From Christensenella sp. UBA5489 (GTDB lineage: Bacteria; Bacillota; Clostridia; Christensenellales; UBA1242): a DNA stretch of 26,806 nt. Below, piece by piece: positions 16,239-23,913 of this stretch. The stretch is taken from NCBI GenBank assembly GCA_002424095.1, contig DIPL01000022.1:1-26806 (forward strand), given 5' to 3'. Numbering within the stretch: the first letter of the stretch is position 1; each line of letters starts with the position of its first letter. The notes below the pieces were generated by a model, which saw nothing but the letters and a program-made list of their open reading frames with translations, ran no database searches and was not told the DNA's origin. The translations under genes were made by a program, and so were the position numbers.

Positions 16239-16517
16239 TTATATCTCCTTTAACTCAATATTATTTATGTAATATTCTTTTTTTAATTTTTCTAAATAGT
16301 ATTTAATCTCATTAATAATCTTGTCATAATTTTTTCGATTTGGAAAATTTAAAACTAACTCGCCTTCATTATTATTTATATTTAAAGATATTGGAATTAT
16401 TTTGCTGCTTAAAAAGTTTTTTTCAATATTAACAACTAATTTGCTCATTGCAAAACTGCAATTTTCTTTTGATTTAAATTCCTTAAAAATTAATTTCAAA
16501 TTATAACACTCTTTCAT
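16239..16517 (-). CDS. Small protein of unknown function in the biosynthetic operon
   Basis: A 92-residue protein that I do not recognise. The ATG at 16517 follows AGGAG inside the end of the M20 gene (17-base overlap); a longer in-frame version from 16565 has no ribosome site. The composition alternates beta-like and helical stretches: YNLKLIFKEF, MSKLVVNIEK, IIPISLNIN, GELVLNF, then a charged helix INEIKYYLEKLKKEY. This pattern would suit a small ferredoxin-like or ACT-like alpha/beta domain. It has only two cysteines, no DSL phosphopantetheine motif and no obvious leader/core layout, so it does not look like a carrier protein or a precursor peptide. It may be a partner subunit or a fold-only accessory factor. 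Confidence 0.8.
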   Translation of the reverse strand: MKECYNLKLIFKEFKSKENCSFAMSKLVVNIEKNFLSSKIIPISLNINNNEGELVLNFPNRKNYDKIINEIKYYLEKLKKEYYINNIELKEI

Positions 16518-17622
16518 AACTACTGCTCCTGTTTTTTTCAAATGATGAATATTTATTAACAACATTTACCAAGTCATCTGTATAAGTCAACAAATCTTTT
16601 ATATTGATTTTTTCTCCTGCCTTGTGTATGCAGTCAGGATTTCCCGGCCCATATATTATTATTTCAGCATTATTGAAAGCCAACTGAAAATCACCAGCTT
16701 CGGTGGTAAATTTGGATTCTATCAGATGCACACCTGTTTTTGAGCTAAAATATTGTGCAAAATCATTATTTTTCTTATCGAAAGGTGGAATTGAAAAAAC
16801 ATTCATCAATCTTGATTCGGCATTAATAATTGTGTGAATGGCTTTTAAAAGATTTGTTATTTCTTGCAGTGTGGATATATTTGATGTCCTTACACTAATC
16901 TTTGTTGTGCAACTATCCGGAACGACATTGACAATTCCACCGCCATTAACTGAGATCACACAAATTGATGCTTTATTTTCATATTTTTTCGATATCTTTT
17001 CTATTTCGGTTATAAATTTTGCGCTTAAATTAATTGCATTAACACCTAATTGTGGAGTGCTTGTATGGCACGCCTTTCCTTTCATTTCACTAGCAAAAAT
17101 TGTGTTGCCAATGTTAGTTATTGAATAATTAGAGTTGGTGGGCTCGCCTATTATAATAAGTGCAGGATTTATTGCTAATTCTTGCATTTTTTTTGTAATA
17201 CCAGCAACACCATAAAAATCATATTCTTCATCACTTGTAATTGAAATAACTATTGGATATTTACTGTTTTTAAATTTTTCTTTGTTATGAATAAGTGAAG
17301 CAAGAAAACATTTCATATCTGCCGCTCCAAGACCTTCAACACTATCATTGGTATGCGTTGCAACAGGTAAATGCCCTTTTGATGGCGAGATAGTATCCAT
17401 ATGCCCAGAAAATACAATACAGTTATCTATGTTTCTTAATTTTGTGTTTACTCCAATCAGCAAATGGCAACTATTATTTTCTTGTGTAATAATTTTTTTA
17501 ATTTCGCAACAATCACTAAAAGATTTTTCCAAATATTGCACAATTTCATGATTTTCGTGAATGTCTTTATAAGATGGTATTTCAATCAATTCTTTTAAAA
17601 TTTGCACTACATTTTTTTTCAT
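16501..17622 (-). CDS. M20-family metallopeptidase / N-deacylase (ArgE/DapE-like)
   Basis: 373 residues with all dinuclear zinc landmarks of the M20 family. FSGHMDT has His74 and Asp76; GAADMK has bridging Asp102; SDEEYD has catalytic Glu132 and zinc ligand Glu133; GEPT lies at 159-162; late ligand His333 is in CIHKAGE. The central dimerisation domain carries KGKACHTSTPQLGVNAI and NGGGIVNVVPD. Relatives remove N-acyl groups (acetylornithine, succinyl-diaminopimelate) or cleave dipeptides. It is first in its operon, with AAGGAA before the ATG and a consensus promoter upstream. Next to a GNAT and an ATP-grasp ligase it suggests deprotection or maturation of an N-acylated intermediate. No arginine or lysine biosynthesis genes are nearby, so the housekeeping role is unlikely. 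Confidence 0.92.
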   Translation of the reverse strand: MKKNVVQILKELIEIPSYKDIHENHEIVQYLEKSFSDCCEIKKIITQENNSCHLLIGVNTKLRNIDNCIVFSGHMDTISPSKGHLPVATHTNDSVEGLGAADMKCFLASLIHNKEKFKNSKYPIVISITSDEEYDFYGVAGITKKMQELAINPALIIIGEPTNSNYSITNIGNTIFASEMKGKACHTSTPQLGVNAINLSAKFITEIEKISKKYENKASICVISVNGGGIVNVVPDSCTTKISVRTSNISTLQEITNLLKAIHTIINAESRLMNVFSIPPFDKKNNDFAQYFSSKTGVHLIESKFTTEAGDFQLAFNNAEIIIYGPGNPDCIHKAGEKINIKDLLTYTDDLVNVVNKYSSFEKNRSSSYERVL

Positions 17623-17664
17623 TTCGTTAAAATTCCTTAAATAGAAAACCCGTGTTTATAATTA

Positions 17665-17693
17665 ATATTACATTAATTTACTTTATTTGTCAA
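17665..17693 (-). promoter_or_regulatory. Promoter of biosynthetic operon A
   Basis: Perfect TTGACA (17688-17693, minus strand), 17-base spacer, TAATAT (17665-17670), then about 40 bases to the M20 start. It is back to back with the ABC-F promoter. Confidence 0.75.
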
Positions 17694-17728
17694 TTTTATG
17701 GCTACTTACCCACATTTTTGTAGTTTTT

Positions 17729-17757
17729 TTGACTTTTAAGCCTTTTTGAGTTAAACT
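17729..17757 (+). promoter_or_regulatory. Promoter of the ABC-F gene
   Basis: TTGACT (17729-17734), 17-base spacer, TAAACT (17752-17757). The expected transcription start is about 10 bases before the ATG at 17775 and no clear Shine-Dalgarno is present, so the mRNA would be almost leaderless. That leaves no room for an attenuator from this promoter. Confidence 0.6.
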
Positions 17758-17774
17758 AACTTTGGTAAATAATA

Positions 17775-19397
17775 ATGATTATATTAGATGTAAACAAATT
17801 AACAATAAATTTCGGTTACGGTTCGCTTTTTGAAAATTTATCTTTTTCTTTAAATGAAGGTGAATCTATATCTATCATAGGTCCTAATGGAAGTGGTAAA
17901 TCCACTCTTTTAAAGATTATTGCAGGATTAGAAAAAGCAGACAAAGGGCAAGTTAGCATAAAAAAGGGTGCCAAAGTGGCTTATTTAGATCAAACAGGGT
18001 CAAGTGTAAAAGATGATAGGTCCGCTTATAACATATTAAAAAGTGCTTTTGGTGAATTACTTGAATTGGAAAAACAAATAAATGCGTTTCAACAAAAAAT
18101 GGAAACAGGAACTGTTAGCAATAAAGATATTGAAAAATATTGCAATTTAATGGAGAAGTTTTCTGTGGCTGGCGGTTATGATATTGAAATTATTATTAAT
18201 ACTGTTGTCGAGGGGCTAAAAATTAATAAAAATATTTTGAATCAAAGTTATAACGATTTAAGCGGTGGCGAAAAAACCCTGATTCAACTTGCAAAAGCAC
18301 TTATTATAAAACCTGATTTAATGCTTTTAGATGAGCCAACCAATCATTTGGATATTCAAAGAATTGAATGGTTAGAAAACTATTTAAAATCTTTTGGTGG
18401 TGCTTCCGTTATAGTGTCACACGATAGATATTTTTTAAATAAAATGTCCAATAAGATTTTAGATTTAGACAATGGAACAGGCAAACTTTATTTTTGCAAC
18501 TATTCACAATTTATTGAAGAAAAACAACGAGATTTTGAAAATCAAATGACAGAATATAAAAGTCAGCAAAATTTGATTAAAAGACTTGATGAGCAAAGAA
18601 AATATTTTGCCGAACGTGGTATGGCAACAAACAGTTCTTCTCTTTGCGACAGAGCACACGCATTGCAATCGCAAATTGAAAGGTTGAAAAAATGTGAAAT
18701 TTCAAAACCAAAAACAATGAAAAAACTTAATGTTGATTTTTCAAAAGAAAGAAAATCCAGTAAGAAAATAATTAGTGTAAAACAATTAACTGTATTTTTA
18801 TCAAATGAAACAAAAGTTATTGATAATATAAATTTTGAAATATTTGCGGGTGAAAGAATTGCTTTAATAGGTGCTAATGGAAGCGGAAAATCTACATTTT
18901 TAAAGGCGATTATGGGCATGCAAACTTTAAAAATGGAAGGTGAAATTTTTCTAGGACCGAGTTTGAAAATTGGATATTTACCACAAATTATTTCTTTTCC
19001 AAAAGCCGATCAGCAACTTTTGCAATACTTTATGAATGAAATAGGGCTTGATGAGCAAAAAGCAAGGCAAATTTTGGCTGGTTTTCAATTTTATCAAGAA
19101 GATGTTGCAAAAAGGGTAGATAACCTTTCTGGCGGAGAAAAAATGCGAATAAAATTTGCTGAACTTATGCAACAAAAAATTAATGTGTTGATTTTTGATG
19201 AGCCAACCAATCACATAGATATTCCCACAAAAGAAGTTTTAGAAGAAGCAATCAAAAACTTTGATGGCACACTTATTTTTGTTAGCCACGATAGATTTTT
19301 TATCAATAAATTTGCAGAAAAAATTATTGAATTCAAAAACGGTAAAATTCAAACTTATATTGGCAACTATGATTACTACAAACAACATTTAAAGTAA
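17775..19397 (+). CDS. ABC-F family ATPase (ribosome-associated, possible self-resistance)
   Basis: 540 residues, two ABC ATPase domains and no membrane segments, as in ABC-F proteins that bind the ribosomal E site. Domain 1: Walker A GPNGSGKST (36-44), signature LSGGE (162-166), Walker B LLDEPTNHLD (about 184-193). A charged linker includes KRLDEQRKYFAERGMATNSS. Domain 2: Walker A GANGSGKST (366-374), LSGGE near 451, Walker B LIFDEPTNHID. Known members are either housekeeping translation factors or antibiotic-resistance proteins that dislodge ribosome-targeting drugs. Sequence alone does not separate them. It lies between two minus-strand biosynthetic operons: divergent from one, and convergent with the other 13 bases away. 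Inside such a cluster, self-protection from the product is a natural hypothesis. Confidence 0.93.
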   Translation: MIILDVNKLTINFGYGSLFENLSFSLNEGESISIIGPNGSGKSTLLKIIAGLEKADKGQVSIKKGAKVAYLDQTGSSVKDDRSAYNILKSAFGELLELEKQINAFQQKMETGTVSNKDIEKYCNLMEKFSVAGGYDIEIIINTVVEGLKINKNILNQSYNDLSGGEKTLIQLAKALIIKPDLMLLDEPTNHLDIQRIEWLENYLKSFGGASVIVSHDRYFLNKMSNKILDLDNGTGKLYFCNYSQFIEEKQRDFENQMTEYKSQQNLIKRLDEQRKYFAERGMATNSSSLCDRAHALQSQIERLKKCEISKPKTMKKLNVDFSKERKSSKKIISVKQLTVFLSNETKVIDNINFEIFAGERIALIGANGSGKSTFLKAIMGMQTLKMEGEIFLGPSLKIGYLPQIISFPKADQQLLQYFMNEIGLDEQKARQILAGFQFYQEDVAKRVDNLSGGEKMRIKFAELMQQKINVLIFDEPTNHIDIPTKEVLEEAIKNFDGTLIFVSHDRFFINKFAEKIIEFKNGKIQTYIGNYDYYKQHLK

Positions 19398-19410
19398 TTA
19401 TTTTTTGTTA

Positions 19411-20613
19411 CTAATCACTTAATATATCTTTTACTCTTTTGAATATGCTTCTAGAATCTTTAACCTTCTTAACATCTTCCCAAATTTTATAGCATTTGTC
19501 GCAGTTTTCAATATCATATAAAGTTTGTAAATCATAAGTCATATTAAAGTTTTTAATACATTCTATAAATTTATTTGAACATTTATCACAATTTAATGAT
19601 GTTATAGTTGGAAAAATTTCATTTCTGTTTTCATAACCAACACCCTGACTTCCACTCAAAACATCTTCATCAAAATATCCTCCCAAACGAATATCCAATT
19701 CTTTGTTTTTGATTTTATTATACACGCCCTGAACTACATCTCTGACGCTCCATAGCCAAGGAACTCTATATTGCCCAATTTGATATAAATGATTTGCTAA
19801 TGAATAATTTTGCAAAGAAGTTGGCTCAATTGAAACAGCGTCAAACCCCATTTCGAAACAATCAATTGTTGTTTTTATTGCATCATCAATGGCTTCTTGT
19901 TCTGTTAAAAAAATGGGTTTAAAATTCACATATGCCAACGCCTTAAAATTATATTTATGTAATATTTCTATTGCGTTTTTTACAAGAGAGAAATTTTCCA
20001 AGCCTTTATGGTGGCATATTTCTCTTATGACATTATTTGTAGACTCTATACCTATGCCAACTTCAACTATGCCATTGTTATAAACGCTTTTCATATTACT
20101 TACTGAATTTTCTGTCACATATTCTGCCCTAGATTCTATAATGATTTTTTGCACGCCACTACATTTATTTAAAGAACCAAAAATATATCTCACTGCTTCG
20201 CAAGATATTTCTTTTTCATTTAACAAACTACCTAGATTATAAACACAAACGACAGGAAAATCATTTATATTAAACTTTTTGCCTTGTTCAATATTGTTTC
20301 CCGATACAACCGAGTCCCATTGTTTTTTATAATCTTCTGTTGTTATTTGACCATTTCTGTCCGTTCCATTAAAATGCGAACACATTGAGCAACCACCAGT
20401 TTTTTTATAATGCTCACAGCCGTTTGCTCTTAAAACAACCATAACTCTATCAATGGTTTTATGATTATAAAAAAACTTGTTTATTTCCAACTCAGCTACT
20501 TTGTCATGTGGAAATTTTATGTTTGGCGTTTTTCGTCTTAATTCTAAAACCTTATTCTCAACTAAGATTTTGGCATTTTCAAACTCTTTATTTTTTGCTT
20601 TTATCATTTTCAT
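19411..20613 (-). CDS. Radical SAM enzyme (RaSEA/Elp3-like)
   Basis: 400 residues. The cluster motif is spaced C-x8-C-x2-C (CEHYKKTGGCSMC), as in the Elp3/MiaB-like and archaeosine-synthase (RaSEA) branch, not the usual C-x3-C-x2-C. VVCVYNLGSLLN and VEVGIGIESTNN are typical of that branch, the latter being the GIES segment. The C-terminus has two CxxC pairs (NCDKCSNKF and NCDKCYKIW) that could bind zinc or a second cluster. It overlaps the PaaK-like gene by an ATGA, so the two are translationally coupled. There is no tRNA-modification partner nearby; within this operon it is more likely to act on a small molecule or peptide. Confidence 0.85.
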   Translation of the reverse strand: MKMIKAKNKEFENAKILVENKVLELRRKTPNIKFPHDKVAELEINKFFYNHKTIDRVMVVLRANGCEHYKKTGGCSMCSHFNGTDRNGQITTEDYKKQWDSVVSGNNIEQGKKFNINDFPVVCVYNLGSLLNEKEISCEAVRYIFGSLNKCSGVQKIIIESRAEYVTENSVSNMKSVYNNGIVEVGIGIESTNNVIREICHHKGLENFSLVKNAIEILHKYNFKALAYVNFKPIFLTEQEAIDDAIKTTIDCFEMGFDAVSIEPTSLQNYSLANHLYQIGQYRVPWLWSVRDVVQGVYNKIKNKELDIRLGGYFDEDVLSGSQGVGYENRNEIFPTITSLNCDKCSNKFIECIKNFNMTYDLQTLYDIENCDKCYKIWEDVKKVKDSRSIFKRVKDILSD

Positions 20614-21977
20614 TTACCATCTTTTACAAAACTTACCACTGGTTTATATTTCAATCCCAACTCAGGTAGATTATCAACCATAATAATACTTAGTTTCATA
20701 GTTTTTGGAATCAGCAAATAAATACTGTTGGTTATTTTTTCAAGGTCAATTTCATATTTTCCTTTAATTAAATATAACTCTAATACATCTTTTGTTCTTT
20801 GAATAAACTGATATCTTAAACCATGAATCGGTATTGCCAAGAAACAAAACCAATTATATGCCATATCCATAAAAGCAGAGGCGGGAATAATTTCACCTTT
20901 ATCTGTTATTACACTATCCATATATCTGCCTTTGATACTTTTTAACACTCGACAATTATTACCGCACTTACAAGCAATTGATTCTCCTATTTCTGCCAAA
21001 TCGCCTTGATAATATCTTATTATTGGGGTTGAAAGATTTAATAAATTCGTGCCCACTACAATACCTTGTTTGCCATAGTTTAATGTTTTTTTTGTAATAG
21101 GATCAACAATCTCAATATAACAAGCATCTTCTTCAAGATGATAAACATTATACGGGCACTCGAGCGCAATTCTTGTTAACTCTTCACTGCTGTACTCATC
21201 TAATACTTTTACATTCAATCCTTTTTCTAGTAGATTTCTTGACTGTCGTGTGGATTGCTCTGAGTGTATAACAACTAATTCTACGCCTAATTCTTTCAAA
21301 TTTATTCCATATGAATTAATTTTAGTTAAATAAGTTGGGTATGTAGAAATAATTTTTGGTTTTGTTTCTTTAATTTTCTTTACAACTTCTTCAACACTTG
21401 CTGTTGTTGGCAAAAAATCTTGTTCATACTTGCCATTAATGCTGGTAATCCACCATGGCAAAGTGTAAATGAACAAAATCTTATCTTCTGGCTTATAATT
21501 TTGAGCATTTTGCAATAAAAATTGCCTAACTCCTTGCATCGTATCTGTATAAATTGCATCAATGGACAAAGATAAAGTTACAAACTTTCCACTTGTGCCA
21601 GAACTTCTTGTAGACAAGCCAAAATCATTGACATTCTTAACAATATCATAAGGAAATCCCTCTATTAATTCATCTTTGTATAAAATCGGTAATTTTCTAT
21701 AATCTTCCCAAGTTTTTATAGTTCCTTTTTTATAACCAATTGCAGAATATTTTTTTCTATATAAAGGTATGTTTTCATACGCAAAATCTACTATTTCACC
21801 AATCCTTTCAAGTTGCCATTTTTGTATGTAATCATAACTATTATATGGAAAGTTTTTTATTTTTTCAAAGTCTCTTTGCATAATTTCATCTACCACTTTT
21901 CCATGATTAGTGCCACCTATAATTTTATGCTCATTCTTTTTCATATTTAAATAATCATTTTCACTAAAATTCTTCAT
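20610..21977 (-). CDS. PaaK-like adenylate-forming enzyme
   Basis: 455 residues, related to phenylacetate-CoA ligase, F390 synthetase and CapK. The adenylation loop RSSGTSGK lies at 124-131. The family motif DEYSSEE is central, IIRYYQGDLAEIG corresponds to the conserved Y-x-x-GD segment, and CKCGNNC is the zinc-type cysteine cluster seen in PaaK relatives. The C-terminal swivelling domain ends in MVDNLPELGLKYKPVVSF. It should activate a carboxylic acid as acyl-AMP and pass it to CoA, an amine or another nucleophile. No carrier protein is visible in the cluster. AGGAG precedes the ATG, 26 bases after the SPASM gene, and its end overlaps the next radical SAM gene by four bases. Confidence 0.88.
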   Translation of the reverse strand: MKNFSENDYLNMKKNEHKIIGGTNHGKVVDEIMQRDFEKIKNFPYNSYDYIQKWQLERIGEIVDFAYENIPLYRKKYSAIGYKKGTIKTWEDYRKLPILYKDELIEGFPYDIVKNVNDFGLSTRSSGTSGKFVTLSLSIDAIYTDTMQGVRQFLLQNAQNYKPEDKILFIYTLPWWITSINGKYEQDFLPTTASVEEVVKKIKETKPKIISTYPTYLTKINSYGINLKELGVELVVIHSEQSTRQSRNLLEKGLNVKVLDEYSSEELTRIALECPYNVYHLEEDACYIEIVDPITKKTLNYGKQGIVVGTNLLNLSTPIIRYYQGDLAEIGESIACKCGNNCRVLKSIKGRYMDSVITDKGEIIPASAFMDMAYNWFCFLAIPIHGLRYQFIQRTKDVLELYLIKGKYEIDLEKITNSIYLLIPKTMKLSIIMVDNLPELGLKYKPVVSFVKDGK

Positions 21978-22003
21978 TGGTTCTCCTAATTAATTTTTTC
22001 TAT

Positions 22004-23074
22004 TTAATTTTTTGATAAATAGTCATATCCTTTTTCGGGGTTCTCTTGTTTATACGGGTCACCACTTTTTCTTGCAAGCACGCAACCACCCCCACATTCT
22101 TTAAGCAAAGCACAGTTTATGCACTTTTCTGCTAAGTGGGCTTTTTTTCTGAATAGTTTTAATTCTTTGTCATTATCCCAAAAATTATAAAATTTCTTTT
22201 GAGTGTCTAAATCGAGGATATTTGCGGAAAGTTTGTTTTCTGACATGGCACACCTTGAAATTGAGCCATCAGAAAAGACAGCACAAAAATCAGTACCCCA
22301 ATTACATCCGCCTTTTGGAAGCAAATTCCAGTATTTTTGGTTTACTCTACATAATGGAAAAGAATCAACGAACTCAATGAAAAACCCAAATTTTTCATTC
22401 ATCTCTTTGCAAACAGACATAACCGAGTTAATATCTTCCGGTTCTATAAAATACTTTGTGTCGCCACAAGCCCTGCCAATTGGGGCTATCCTTTGAATTG
22501 CAAAGCCATCAACTTTACCTAATAACTGCTTGTTTGTATTTAGCATAATCTCTTTTAAATTTTTCACTGTTTGTGGCATTAAATTAAGAATAATGCATAT
22601 TTTTTGAGAATCATTTTTTATTTTTATATATTCTCTGACATTTTTTAGCACATGTTCATACGAACCTGCACAGCCATTAAACCTATCATGTTCTTCTTCA
22701 TTAACTCCATGTATAGTTACACACATACCATCAATATAGCCTACAATATCTTTAATGTCCGCTTTTTTGCCATTTTCTTTGTAATCGTGGGTATTTGAAA
22801 TAATGGTTGCCTTTGTGTTTGTATTATGCTTATCGCTTTCTTCCTTGATATATTTTAATAACTCAACCAAGTTAGGGTGTTCACAAGGATCACCACCGAC
22901 CATTACAAAACGATCTACTTTCCCACAAGCAATGCCATTATGAATTATTTTTTTCAATATGTCTATGTTGCCGTGTTTTCTATTCATATTTTCATCTGTC
23001 GCATAACACATTGGGCAATGTCCTGAGCAAAATTCTGTAATATGAAAATTCAATTCTTTTACTTTATATCCCAT
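22004..23074 (-). CDS. Radical SAM/SPASM enzyme
   Basis: 356 residues. The 4Fe-4S motif CSGHCPMC lies at 16-23, followed by MVGGDPCEHPNL (the GGEP-like SAM-binding turn). The C-terminal SPASM region carries CNWGTDFC, SDGSISRCAM and CINCALLKECGGGC, which would hold auxiliary clusters. SPASM proteins commonly modify peptides (PqqE, sactipeptide and sulfatase-maturation enzymes), but some act on small molecules. The ATG at 23074 follows GGAGA; a longer in-frame version from 23161 has no ribosome site and would run through the promoter. It is first in operon B. An upstream fragment that looks like a PqqD-type recognition domain would fit a peptide substrate, but no precursor peptide is clear. Confidence 0.92.
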   Translation of the reverse strand: MGYKVKELNFHITEFCSGHCPMCYATDENMNRKHGNIDILKKIIHNGIACGKVDRFVMVGGDPCEHPNLVELLKYIKEESDKHNTNTKATIISNTHDYKENGKKADIKDIVGYIDGMCVTIHGVNEEEHDRFNGCAGSYEHVLKNVREYIKIKNDSQKICIILNLMPQTVKNLKEIMLNTNKQLLGKVDGFAIQRIAPIGRACGDTKYFIEPEDINSVMSVCKEMNEKFGFFIEFVDSFPLCRVNQKYWNLLPKGGCNWGTDFCAVFSDGSISRCAMSENKLSANILDLDTQKKFYNFWDNDKELKLFRKKAHLAEKCINCALLKECGGGCVLARKSGDPYKQENPEKGYDYLSKN

Positions 23075-23096
23075 AATTTCTCCTATATTTATATAT

Positions 23097-23125
23097 ATAA
23101 TATAACAAAAATCTTCAAAAATCAA
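23097..23125 (-). promoter_or_regulatory. Promoter of biosynthetic operon B
   Basis: Minus strand TTGATT (23120-23125), 17-base spacer, TATTAT (23097-23102), about 22 bases before the SPASM start codon. Confidence 0.55.
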
Positions 23126-23238
23126 ATTTATAAATATTCTTAAAAATATACCGTATGCCATTACTTCAAATAGAAAAATCTTGGGTAGGTTTTAGAAAGT
23201 GGACAGGTTCAGTTTTAGAAGATGGAAAACTAAGGGTT

Positions 23239-23451
23239 TTAAGAAAAACGCCAAATCTTGCACCAAACTGTAATTACGGACAGTTTTAAATTCTTATATG
23301 CGTTTTCGATTTTACCAATTTTTAATATCTCTAATTCATATAATTTTTTTAATAAAGATTCAGTATTATTTGTTATAGATTCTATTTTTTTGCCGTTCCT
23401 GCATTTTTTGAGTATTTTAAAAAACGTTTTGTCAATTTCGGACCGGTACAA
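23239..23451 (-). pseudogene. Possible PqqD-like (RiPP recognition element) fragment
   Basis: A 70-codon frame with no ATG; only a TTG and no ribosome site, and an in-frame stop lies 24 bases further upstream. The stretch IDKTFFKILKKCRNGKKIESI followed by TESLLKKLYELEILKIG has the spacing of hydrophobic and Gly positions typical of the helical half of PqqD-type or winged-helix domains. It lacks the N-terminal beta hairpin, which would lie where the recombinase fragment begins, so it may be a gene truncated by recombination. It has the same orientation as the SPASM gene 165 bases downstream. Chance coding potential is possible. Confidence 0.3.
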
Positions 23452-23855
23452 GGCATGTATTCGATAAATTTGTTAAAAATCATGGCTTTTTTGGTAAAAT
23501 CTATTTTCATACGCTAAGACACACTTATTCAAATATGTTTTTTGAACTCAATGAAAAGCCCAAAATCATACAAGCACTGCTAGGACACAAATCAGTTAAA
23601 ACAACTTTGACTGTTTACAACAGCGTTGATAAAACTTATTACAAAGGTGCAACCGAAAAATTAAACTCACTATTTAATAGTGAAAAAATGACAGAGTATA
23701 AGTTTCTTGAAGAAAAGAAAGATATCCCGGCACAAAAAAGAACTATGGAAGAAATTGAAAAATATACATATGAAGATGATCCCGAGATAGCAATGCTTGA
23801 AAAAATCCTTGCTGAAAAGAAAGCAAAATTAAAATATGGACAGAATGAAATGTAA
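23421..23855 (+). pseudogene. Tyrosine recombinase (integrase), C-terminal fragment
   Basis: Open from 23421, after an in-frame stop at 23418, with no start codon until ATG 23535. The frame upstream of that ATG is clearly part of the protein: FRTGTRHVFDKFVKNHG leads into the catalytic box HTLRHTYS at 23508, where His and Arg of HxLRH are present. LLGHKSVKTTLTVYNSVDKT then supplies the second His and the catalytic Tyr. The N-terminal arm and core-binding domains, and the first catalytic Arg, are missing, so it cannot recombine DNA. The type is the Tn916/phage integrase family. It points at a tRNA-Thr copy 287 bases downstream, the usual arrangement for an element inserted at a tRNA 3' end. Confidence 0.85.
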
Positions 23856-23859
23856 ACAT

Positions 23860-23889
23860 AAAAGAGTGAATTTGATGTTTCACTCTTTT
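23860..23889 (+). terminator. Terminator after the integrase fragment
   Basis: AAAAGAGTGAA (23860-23870) pairs with TTCACTCTTTT (23879-23889) around an eight-base loop, right after the stop codon. Confidence 0.8.
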
Positions 23890-23913
23890 ATCATATACTT
23901 CTTCCAAATTTCT

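Noticed and set aside
18563..18919. 118-codon minus-strand ORF
   Set aside because: Lies antisense within the ABC-F gene, no ribosome site, composition of a shadow frame.
23155..23289. 44-codon plus-strand ORF (begins MPLLQIEKSW, ends CNYGQF) as a precursor peptide
   Set aside because: No ribosome site, opposite orientation to the SPASM operon, overlaps the PqqD-like fragment; more likely chance or gene debris.
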